This document shows, in pieces, positions 23,609-29,703 of a stretch of DNA of 29,703 bases. The stretch covers positions 1 through 29,703 of the forward strand of contig QFQD01000079.1 of assembly GCA_003241485.1 (NCBI GenBank), written 5' to 3'. The notes beneath the pieces are model-generated. The model made no database searches. It was not told where the DNA came from and was given only the letters and a program-made list of their open reading frames with translations. Within the stretch, counting starts at the first letter, position 1; each line of letters opens with the position of its first letter. Made by a program: the position numbers and the translations under genes. This stretch comes from Ancylobacter novellus (GTDB lineage Bacteria > Pseudomonadota > Alphaproteobacteria > Rhizobiales > Xanthobacteraceae).

Positions 23609-24554
23609 TGATGCGATTGTCGGCGCCACGGGTTTTGTTGGCCAGAACCTGCGGAATTCGCACAGGTTTTCCGGCCAGTTCAATTCGCGCAATGTTGCTG
23701 AGCTCACCGGAAAAGAATACCGAATCGTGGTCTGCGCAGCCGCGCCGGCCACGATGTGGGCGGCCAACAAGGACCCGGACGGCGATTTGGCCAATATTCG
23801 CCGGCTCATCGCCCATCTCGAAGGGGTTCGCGCACAGCATTTCGTGCTGGTTTCCACCATCGCCGTTCTGGCGAATGCGGCGGCCGGCCTCGACGAGGAA
23901 ACCATGCAGTTCGAGACCGCCAAGGCCTATGGCCGCAATCGGCGGTTTCTGGAGGAGGCTGTCGCGAACCTCTTTCCCAGCAGCCACATCCTGCGACTGC
24001 CGGCGCTGTTCGGGGCAGGGCTGAAGAAGAACTTCCTGTTCGACATTCTCAATCCCGTGCCCTCGTTCCTGACCGCCGACAAGTTCGCCACCCTGGCGGA
24101 GAGCCTGCCGGCGGCGGCGAGCGAAGCGTTGAAGCAGGCGTACAGCTTCAACGGGGATCTCGGCATGCATCAAGTCGACCGCACCCGGCTTGCCGGTGAA
24201 CCCGGTGCGGTTCTGACACGGGGGCTGGAGGACGCCGGTTTCACCGCGCTCAATTTCACCAATGCCGACAGCACCTACCAATATTATGGGCTGGCCCGCC
24301 TGTGGGACGATATCGGCCGTACCATAGCCCACGACCTTCGGGTCATGCATCTGGCGCCGGAACCCATCGCCGCGGGCGCGCTGTATCAGAGCCTCACCGG
24401 GAGGGTTCTGGAGGCGCGCGCCGCGCCGCTCTACAATGAGGACATGCGCACCCGGCATGCGGCGCTCTGGGACGGTCCCGACGGCTATATACAGGGGCGC
24501 GCGCAGGTTCTGGCGGACCTCAGGGCGTTTTATGACGAGGCACGGCGGGCATGA
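23592..24554 (+). CDS. NAD-dependent epimerase/SDR-like protein
   Basis: A 320-residue protein with an N-terminal Rossmann nucleotide-binding fold: AIVGATGFVGQNL at 8-20, then VVCAAAP and the strand FVLVSTIAVL at 84-93 with the SDR Ser. The usual YxxxK catalytic pair appears as Tyr113-GRN-Arg117, so the Lys is replaced by Arg. An extended-SDR C-terminal substrate domain follows. It probably acts on a nucleotide-sugar or lipid-linked sugar, but the reaction cannot be assigned, and reduced activity is possible. No good Shine-Dalgarno precedes the ATG, which is enclosed by an inverted repeat. Its stop overlaps the next gene by four bases (ATGA). poxB ends 61 bases upstream on the same strand. 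Confidence 0.78.
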   Translation: MKTGQNDAIVGATGFVGQNLRNSHRFSGQFNSRNVAELTGKEYRIVVCAAAPATMWAANKDPDGDLANIRRLIAHLEGVRAQHFVLVSTIAVLANAAAGLDEETMQFETAKAYGRNRRFLEEAVANLFPSSHILRLPALFGAGLKKNFLFDILNPVPSFLTADKFATLAESLPAAASEALKQAYSFNGDLGMHQVDRTRLAGEPGAVLTRGLEDAGFTALNFTNADSTYQYYGLARLWDDIGRTIAHDLRVMHLAPEPIAAGALYQSLTGRVLEARAAPLYNEDMRTRHAALWDGPDGYIQGRAQVLADLRAFYDEARRA

Positions 24555-25399
24555 CGACACTCGCCGTCTCGAACATCGCCTGGTCTTACAGCAACCGGCT
24601 CAATGCCTATGCGATCCTTCGGGATCACGGCTTCAGCGGGTTGGAGGTGGCGCCCGGTCTTCTTTTCGCCGAGGAGACGGATCCCTTCGCGCCCTCCGCC
24701 GCCGGCGTAGACGCGCGGCTGGCCGAACTTGAAAGGGCAGGGCTGAGGCTGGTGTCCATGCAGTCGCTGCTGTTCGGGGTAGAGGGCGCCGAAGTGTTCG
24801 GCCCGCCCGCCGCGGTCGAGCGGCTCAAGGCAGGGCTCACGCGGGCGATCCTGCTCGCCGGCCGGCTCGCAATCCCCAATCTCGTCTTCGGCTCACCGCG
24901 CCAGCGTGTGGTGCCGCCGGGTTTCGGCGTGGAGGATCAGGTCCAGCGCATGCGTGCGGTGTTCGCTCCGCTCGGGGATTTGGCAGCCGCCAACGGGACG
25001 GTCCTGGCCATGGAGCCGAACCCGGCCGAGTACGGCACCAATTTCATGACGAACCTGCCCGCCACGCTCGACATGGTGAAGGCGATCGACCACCCTGCGG
25101 TCACGCTGAATTTTGATCTTGGCGCGCTGCACATGACAGGCGCCGTTGATAAGATCGAGAGCTATATTGCCGCTTCGGCCCCGCATCTGTCGCATGTTCA
25201 CCTCAGCGCGCCCTTTCTCGGGCCGGCGCCGACCAGTGCCGAGGAAGCCGCTCGCGTGCTGCGAAGCCTTGCCGGCATCGGCTATGCCGGGGCGGTCTCG
25301 ATCGAGATGAAAGCGGTGGCCGAAGATGAACTGGGAGCGGTTGCGGCGGCCGCTGCACGGCTGCGCAGTGCCCTGCCATCGGGCGGCGCAGCGGAATGA
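24551..25399 (+). CDS. Sugar phosphate isomerase/epimerase-like TIM barrel
   Basis: A 282-residue protein of the xylose-isomerase-like/AP endonuclease 2 superfamily. The metal-ligand pattern runs along the barrel: Glu in GFSGLEVAPGLLF (about 27-39), Glu in VLAMEPNPAEYG, Asp in LNFDLGALHM, His in LSHVHLSAPF and Glu in AVSIEMKAV. Such enzymes isomerise or epimerise sugars and inositol-like ketoses through metal-bound enediolates. Its neighbours suggest that it makes the sugar loaded on a lipid carrier, but the substrate is unknown. ATGA overlaps at both ends (with the SDR gene and the GT2-like gene) imply coupled translation. Confidence 0.83.
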   Translation: MTTLAVSNIAWSYSNRLNAYAILRDHGFSGLEVAPGLLFAEETDPFAPSAAGVDARLAELERAGLRLVSMQSLLFGVEGAEVFGPPAAVERLKAGLTRAILLAGRLAIPNLVFGSPRQRVVPPGFGVEDQVQRMRAVFAPLGDLAAANGTVLAMEPNPAEYGTNFMTNLPATLDMVKAIDHPAVTLNFDLGALHMTGAVDKIESYIAASAPHLSHVHLSAPFLGPAPTSAEEAARVLRSLAGIGYAGAVSIEMKAVAEDELGAVAAAAARLRSALPSGGAAE

Positions 25400-26430
25400 A
25401 CAGAGGTTCGGGGCACATGCCGGGGCGGCGGGAAGATGTCTTCGTATCGCTCTGCATCGCCGAGGCCCCGGCCTCGGCTCGGGACGTGGAGGCGATCGTC
25501 GCCGCGGCGCACGGCATCGCCGCGGCGTTTCGCTATTACGAGTTGCTGATCGTCGCGCAGATCGAGCGGGAAGATGACGAATTGCTGCGGCAATGCCTTC
25601 TGCGCTGCCCCAACATCCGCATCCTGCGCGTGCGCGGTTCCTCGCGACATTATTCCCACCGCGTAGTGGTGGCGAGCGAAGCGATCGGCGATGTGGTTGT
25701 GATTACCGCTCTCAGCGAGATTGGCGTGCTCGATCTCATTGGCCTCATCACGGCGGCGGTCGAGCGAAACACCATTTCCGTCTATGCGCGGCGCGACAGG
25801 GCGTGGGGTCGCCGGGGCGTCGGAAACGCGCTTCTTGCCCTGCTTGGCTCTGCCAGCCGGTTTCGCGTGTCCATCAGCGACATGCGCACGATCGCCATTC
25901 CGCGCACCTGGCTGAATCAGTTGCTGGCGCATCCGCAGGCAAATCTCGCGCTGCGTTTTCCGCCGCTGGATGAGGGGTTTCCCGTCCACCATATCGAGGT
26001 GCGCGGTCTCCCGGCACTGAAGGTGCCGGACACCACGCTCGTCGGACGCATCGGGCTGCTTTACGGCCTCGCCATCCACGCCTCTCCGGTTTTGCTGGCG
26101 GGCATCGGCTGGCTTTCGGCCTTCGTCATCATCGGCGCGGTGCTGTTTGGATTCTACGCGATTGGGGCGCTGTTCCTCGTTGCCCATCTGCAGGATGGCT
26201 GGTTCACCACCTCCATCGTGCAGGCCGGCACGGCGGGCTATCTTGGCATTGCGACACTGGGGCTTTCGCTCGGTCTGCAGAAGCTGCTGGCAAACTCCGG
26301 TCCGCACATTGTCGACACCATCGTTGGCGAGACCACCAATACGGACCTGTTCGCCGATATCCAGGAACTGAATGTCTCCGTGGATGTCGAGCGGATCACT
26401 CTGCCGGTCTCGCCGGCTTCCGCTCCATGA
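25396..26430 (+). CDS. GT2-like membrane protein lacking catalytic motifs
   Basis: A 344-residue protein with the layout of GtrB/ArnC-type polyprenyl-phosphate glycosyltransferases: a cytosolic GT-A domain (about 14-215), then two or three membrane helices (about 225-310, with AFVIIGAVLFGFYAIGALFL and GTAGYLGIATLGLSLGLQKL). The strand order fits (VFVSLCIAEAP; ELLIVAQ; NIRILRVRGSSRHYSHRVVV; GDVVVITALSEIG; NTISVYARR). However, the DDGS motif is replaced by VAQIERE and the DxD/DADLQ metal site by ITALSE. I infer an inactive paralogue, perhaps a membrane anchor or regulatory partner for the soluble GT2 encoded three genes downstream. It overlaps both neighbours by four bases. A divergent active GT with other metal ligands cannot be excluded. 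Confidence 0.7.
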   Translation: MNRGSGHMPGRREDVFVSLCIAEAPASARDVEAIVAAAHGIAAAFRYYELLIVAQIEREDDELLRQCLLRCPNIRILRVRGSSRHYSHRVVVASEAIGDVVVITALSEIGVLDLIGLITAAVERNTISVYARRDRAWGRRGVGNALLALLGSASRFRVSISDMRTIAIPRTWLNQLLAHPQANLALRFPPLDEGFPVHHIEVRGLPALKVPDTTLVGRIGLLYGLAIHASPVLLAGIGWLSAFVIIGAVLFGFYAIGALFLVAHLQDGWFTTSIVQAGTAGYLGIATLGLSLGLQKLLANSGPHIVDTIVGETTNTDLFADIQELNVSVDVERITLPVSPASAP

Positions 26431-27593
26431 CGCCGGCAACCCGGTCCTATGATTTCATCGTCATTGGCGGCGGGTTCTATGGCTGCTGTCTCGCGCTGTT
26501 CCTGCGTTCAATCACCCCGAATGTCCTGCTGGTGGAGGCGGGCGACGCACTGTTGACGCGCGCCTCGCGCGTCAACCAGGCGCGCGTGCACACCGGCTTT
26601 CACTACCCGCGCAGCTTCATCACTGCCGCCCGTTCCGCCGCCCTCAGCGGCCGCTTCGCGCATGACTTCCCCGAAGCCGTGGTGAGCGACTTCCAGATGC
26701 TCTACGCGGTCGCCCGCCACCGGTCGAAGATCTCGGCCGGCCGCTTCTTCAAGATGTTCACCGCCATGCAGGCGCCCATCCGGCCGGCTGGGGAGATGCG
26801 CAGCGCCCTGTTCAACCGCGCCACGGTAGACGGGGTGTTCGAGTGCCGTGAGTTCGCCTTCGACTATTCCGTACTGGCGCGGCTCCTGACCGAACGACTG
26901 GAGCGGAGCGGCGTCGAGCTGCGCATGTCGACGAGCGTGGAGGCGATCGACGAGCGCCCCGGCCATGCGGCCCTGTCGCTCTCGGACGGCAGCTGCGTGA
27001 CCGCGCCGCGCGTGTTCAACGTCACCTATGCGCAGATCAACACCGTGCTCGGTAGCGCGGGATTGCCGCCGGTGCCGATGAAGCACGAATTCACCGAGAT
27101 TGCGCTCATCGAGCCACCGCCCGAATGCGCCGGCCTTGCCGTGACGCTGATGGACGGGCCGTTCTTTTCCACCATGCCTTACCCCGCCGAGCAGCTCTAC
27201 TCTCTGACCCACGTGCGCTACACGCCGCATTTCAGCTGGCTCGACGAGACCACCGGCAAGTCGGCTTATGCGATCGGCGCGGGGCTGAAGCCCGAAAGCC
27301 GGGCCCGGCACATGATCCTCGATGCCCAGCGCTTCATGCCCAGCCTGCGCGAGGCGCGGCATGTGAAATCGATTTACGACGTCAAATCGGTGCTCCTGAA
27401 GAACGAGCGCGACGACGGGCGGCCGATCCTGTTCCAGCGCAAGCCGAGCACCTCAGCTGTCACCTCGATCATGGGCGGCAAGATCGACAACATCTACGAT
27501 CTCTTCATGTTGCTGAAGCGCGAGGGGCCGGAATGGGATGGCGCCCATGACCGCTATCTGCTCGGCATCGAGGAACCGCGAGGCGCCGCGTGA
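26427..27593 (+). CDS. FAD-dependent oxidoreductase (DAO family)
   Basis: A 388-residue flavoprotein of the D-amino-acid oxidase/L-2-hydroxyglutarate oxidase superfamily. The FAD-binding dinucleotide fold is at the N-terminus (YDFIVIGGGFYGCCLALFLR, about 8-27), with VLLVEAGDALLTRASRVNQA next. ARVHTGFHYPRS follows; a His in this place often lies near the flavin. The C-terminal FAD segment is SIMGGKIDNIYDL. It probably oxidises a hydroxyl or amine on the cluster's sugar intermediate. The substrate cannot be read from sequence. ATGA and GTGA overlaps tie it to the GT2-like gene before it and gtrA after it. Confidence 0.8.
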   Translation: MTPATRSYDFIVIGGGFYGCCLALFLRSITPNVLLVEAGDALLTRASRVNQARVHTGFHYPRSFITAARSAALSGRFAHDFPEAVVSDFQMLYAVARHRSKISAGRFFKMFTAMQAPIRPAGEMRSALFNRATVDGVFECREFAFDYSVLARLLTERLERSGVELRMSTSVEAIDERPGHAALSLSDGSCVTAPRVFNVTYAQINTVLGSAGLPPVPMKHEFTEIALIEPPPECAGLAVTLMDGPFFSTMPYPAEQLYSLTHVRYTPHFSWLDETTGKSAYAIGAGLKPESRARHMILDAQRFMPSLREARHVKSIYDVKSVLLKNERDDGRPILFQRKPSTSAVTSIMGGKIDNIYDLFMLLKREGPEWDGAHDRYLLGIEEPRGAA

Positions 27594-28069
27594 GGTTCTC
27601 GCCCGTCATCTCACCGCAACTGCTGCGTTTCGCCGCCGTGATCGTCGCCGGCCTGGCGGTGGATCTCGGCACGGGCTGGAGCCTGGCCAATCTCGCCGGT
27701 TTGCCGCTGGTCTACGCCGCGGGAATCGGCTTCTTCACGGGCGCGCTGTTCAATTACGTACTGCACGAATACTGGACGTTCCGCGCGCCCGACAGCCGCC
27801 TGTCGCTCGGCCGGGCGGTGCTCTATCTCGCAATGATGTGCGTCACGCTCGCGGCGCGGCTGTCCGTCGTCTTCCTGCTGGCACCGGTGGCGACCGGGCG
27901 CGTCGGCTCGCTGGCGGTGCTGATCGGGGCGGCCGGCGTTTCGTTCGTCGTGAACTATCTTCTCAGCCGCTTCGTCGTCTACCGTCGCCCCGCCGGTGCG
28001 CTTCTAGGAATGGAGGGGACGTCGGCGGAGCGGGAACTGGTCCCGGAAAAACAAGGCAATGGCCGATAG
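27590..28069 (+). CDS. GtrA-family membrane protein
   Basis: A 159-residue protein with four predicted helices in the GtrA pattern: LLRFAAVIVAGLAVDLGTGW, then GIGFFTGALFNYVLHEYWTF with the conserved FNY-WTF ending. A third helix is around LYLAMMCVTLAARL, and the last is AAGVSFVVNYLLSRFVVYRR. GtrA proteins are thought to flip polyprenyl-phosphate-linked sugars or to aid their glycosyltransferases. The start is a GTG at 27590 whose GTGA overlaps the previous stop. Its last 11 bases overlap the start of the GT2 gene, so the two are likely translated together and may work as a pair. Confidence 0.9.
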   Translation: MRFSPVISPQLLRFAAVIVAGLAVDLGTGWSLANLAGLPLVYAAGIGFFTGALFNYVLHEYWTFRAPDSRLSLGRAVLYLAMMCVTLAARLSVVFLLAPVATGRVGSLAVLIGAAGVSFVVNYLLSRFVVYRRPAGALLGMEGTSAERELVPEKQGNGR

Positions 28070-28862
28070 GATGACCGACTTTTCCGCACGCGGCTGGCAG
28101 GTGCCGGCCTTCGACGTCGCGTTCTATGGGCCGCGGCTCAACCGCTATGTGCTGGTCATTCCGGTGATTAACGAAGGCGAGCGCATTCGCAACCAGCTGC
28201 GCAACATCCGCGACGCCAAGCTGCCCGTCGATGTCGTCGTCGCCGATGGCGGTTCCACCGACGGCTCCCTCGACGCCGACTTCATCGGCACCGTGCCGGT
28301 GCGGGCGGTGCTGCGCAAAACCGGCCCCGGAAGGCTCAGCGCCCAGCTGCGCATGGCCTATGCCTGGGCGCTCGACGAGGGATATGAGGGCATCGTCACC
28401 ATTGACGGCAATGGCAAGGACGGGGTCGGTGCCGTTGCGGAGTTCTGTAGGAAGCTAGACGAGGGGTTCGACTATATTCAGGGCTCGCGCTATCGCCCCG
28501 GCGGCAAGGCGGAGAACACGCCGCTTGAGCGCACCATCGGCAACCGCCTGATCCATGCCCCGCTGCTCAGCCTTGCCGGCCGCCACCGCTTCACCGACAC
28601 CACCAATGGCTTCCGCGGCTATTCCCGCCGCTACCTGACCGATCCGCGCGTGGCGCCGTTTCGCGATGTCTTCCAGCGTTACGAACTGCTGTTCTACCTC
28701 ACGGTGCGCGCCGGACAGCTGGGGCTGAAGGTGACGGAAATCCCGGTCCGGCGCAGCTATCCCGCCGGCGAGGCGACGCCGACCAAGATCTCCGGCTGGA
28801 AGGGAAAACTCGCCATCCTGCAGGAGGCTTTCGACGCCGCGCGTGGGAAATTCGCGCCCTGA
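28059..28862 (+). CDS. Glycosyltransferase family 2, DPM1-like
   Basis: A 267-residue soluble glycosyltransferase with a GT-A fold. It shows YVLVIPVINEGERI (about 30-43), the nucleotide-binding VVVADGGSTDGS, GRLSAQLRMAYAWAL and the metal-site strand IVTIDGNGKDG, where the DxD is a DGN-KD variant. Then come YIQGSRYRPGG, an acceptor-site TDTTNGFRGYSRRYL and IPVRRSYPAGEATPTKI. The order resembles dolichyl- or polyprenyl-phosphate sugar synthases, so it probably loads a nucleotide-sugar onto polyprenyl phosphate. It has no membrane helices of its own; GtrA and the GT2-like membrane protein in the same operon may recruit it. Last gene of the coupled set; 22 bases separate it from the convergent membrane-protein gene. 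Confidence 0.87.
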   Translation: MADRMTDFSARGWQVPAFDVAFYGPRLNRYVLVIPVINEGERIRNQLRNIRDAKLPVDVVVADGGSTDGSLDADFIGTVPVRAVLRKTGPGRLSAQLRMAYAWALDEGYEGIVTIDGNGKDGVGAVAEFCRKLDEGFDYIQGSRYRPGGKAENTPLERTIGNRLIHAPLLSLAGRHRFTDTTNGFRGYSRRYLTDPRVAPFRDVFQRYELLFYLTVRAGQLGLKVTEIPVRRSYPAGEATPTKISGWKGKLAILQEAFDAARGKFAP

Positions 28863-28884
28863 GGCCGATCCGTCTGCCGTTCAG

Positions 28885-29703
28885 TCAAAGGGCGGCGCCC
28901 GGCATGCAGCCTTCGCGATCCGGCTGCCGCTCCCAGGTCATCAACGCACCGTCGTCTTCGACTTTCCGCGAGGGAGGTGAGTCGAGCACCAGCTTCACCG
29001 TCCCCGCGGTTTCCAACACCTTGACCAGACGCGCCCGGAAAGCGAGATTCAGCTGGCTGAGGGCGACGAGGACCTCGTCTGTGCCGCAAGCCTGCTGGCG
29101 CAGGAACCGCATGTAGTCGTCGACCCACATCGCGGCGGTGGCGCGCGGAATGTCGAAGACGATCCCGTCCATGGCGACATGGCCGATATAGTTCATATAG
29201 ATCCAGCCGGTTCCCTCACCGATGAAGCCGGGAGGCGACTGATCTTTGCGGGCGACCGAGCAACGGCTTGTCCAGCCCAGTAGCTCGGCCGGGTGCCCCG
29301 TACAGGTAGGTCCTGCGAACGGGCCGAGATAGGCGTCGATCAGCGGTTGCGCGCCCAGCGTGGTGAGAACGGGCGAGCGACGCGCGTCAAGTTGGGTACG
29401 CACCGCCTCGATCACCTGGCGGCTCTCCTGACCGCTTGGCGTCATAAGCCACCGCACCGGGATAACCAGGAACAGGACGCCGACTAGGGCTGCTGCCACC
29501 CACCGCCATCTACCGCCGAGCGCACCCAGAACGGTCGCGATGCCCAGGCTGACGAAATAGGCGATGGAGGGCACCAGAATCAGCGACTGGCGGCCGCCGA
29601 TCAATGGAAACACGCCCACAAGGTTCAGCAGCAGCGGCGCGAGAAGAAGCGCGAGGAAGGGAAGGGCGAGTTCTGCCCGCCGCCAGGCGGCCGTCGCCAT
29701 GCC
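28885..29703 (-). CDS. Polytopic membrane protein, C-terminal part (GT39-like), 5'-partial
   Basis: At least 271 residues are visible. The N-terminal 95 residues form three helices (about 10-30, 35-58 and 65-85) with the segment GVFPLIGGRQSLILVPSIAY. A soluble periplasmic-type domain follows, containing IEAVRTQLDARRSPVLTTLG. The GGR-SL--P helix followed by a small C-terminal domain is how lipid-linked-sugar glycosyltransferases of the GT39/PMT-like class often end. An ATG ends at 29700, but the usual N-terminal helices with the catalytic Asp loop are missing, so I think the gene continues past the window edge. Convergent with the GT2 gene, it may be the periplasmic transferase for the sugar that the GtrA cluster supplies. 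The catalytic part is not seen, so this is tentative. Confidence 0.6.
   Translation of the reverse strand, partial: GMATAAWRRAELALPFLALLLAPLLLNLVGVFPLIGGRQSLILVPSIAYFVSLGIATVLGALGGRWRWVAAALVGVLFLVIPVRWLMTPSGQESRQVIEAVRTQLDARRSPVLTTLGAQPLIDAYLGPFAGPTCTGHPAELLGWTSRCSVARKDQSPPGFIGEGTGWIYMNYIGHVAMDGIVFDIPRATAAMWVDDYMRFLRQQACGTDEVLVALSQLNLAFRARLVKVLETAGTVKLVLDSPPSRKVEDDGALMTWERQPDREGCMPGAAL

Noticed and set aside
21800..23923. Long - strand open frame (707 codons)
   Set aside because: It is antisense to poxB and the SDR gene. Its composition (Arg/His/Ala-rich) is typical of shadow frames.
26427..27593. Naming the flavoprotein DprE1 or L-2-hydroxyglutarate oxidase
   Set aside because: It is of the DAO superfamily and not the VAO/BBE fold of DprE1. 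The glycan context does not support hydroxyglutarate oxidation, so no specific name is given.

Overview
The window is GC-rich bacterial chromosome from an alphaproteobacterium. The gene order serS-surE-pcm-nlpD / AAA+ ATPase / yajC-secD-secF-Mth938-phytoene-synthase-like is the arrangement I associate with Hyphomicrobiales. A Xanthobacteraceae-type genus (Ancylobacter, Starkeya, Xanthobacter) is my inference only. I see no phage, insertion sequence, integrase or CRISPR array.

Layout. (1) 1-4101, + strand: the 3' part of serS, then surE, pcm and an NlpD/EnvC-type LysM-LytM lipoprotein. serS looks broken: it has a low-GC in-frame insertion and, further on, a frame-shifting deletion of about 43 bases in class II motif 2. 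(2) 4102-5146: two related palindromes, then a convergent DUF815 AAA+ ATPase gene. (3) 5147-9575, + strand: a promoter, yajC-secD-secF, then homologues of two mitochondrial complex I assembly factors, NDUFAF3 and NDUFAF6. (4) 9570-11921, - strand: kdsD-kdsA (Kdo synthesis) and a small VanZ-like membrane protein. (5) 12124-13403, + strand: an AI-2E/PerM family permease and tRNA-Asp(GTC). (6) 13571-21597, - strand: an amide uptake and hydrolysis operon. In transcription order it holds a promoter, an attenuator-like leader, amiC, an ANTAR regulator (amiR-like), two peptide-type ABC permeases, a solute-binding protein, a formamidase/acetamidase and a double-ATPase protein. (7) 21797-23530, + strand: poxB-type pyruvate:quinone oxidoreductase. 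(8) 23592-28862, + strand: six genes with overlapping ends that look like a pathway for making and flipping a lipid-linked sugar (SDR, TIM-barrel isomerase, GT2-like membrane protein without catalytic motifs, FAD oxidoreductase, GtrA, GT2). (9) 28885-29703, - strand: the C-terminal part of a polytopic, GT39-like membrane protein that runs off the window.

How parts fit together. In the amide operon the sensor (AmiC) and antiterminator (ANTAR protein) are the first two genes, just below a leader that can fold into an intrinsic terminator. This suggests that amide binding relieves early termination and so switches on both uptake and hydrolysis. In the glycan cluster, GT2 plus GtrA would charge and flip a polyprenyl-phosphate sugar. 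The SDR, TIM-barrel and FAD enzymes would make or epimerise the sugar. The convergent membrane protein at the right edge may transfer it in the periplasm. The best leads are the damaged serS, the amide leader RNA, the lipid-linked sugar cluster with its pseudo-glycosyltransferase, and a 7-residue gap in the second ATPase domain of the amide transporter.
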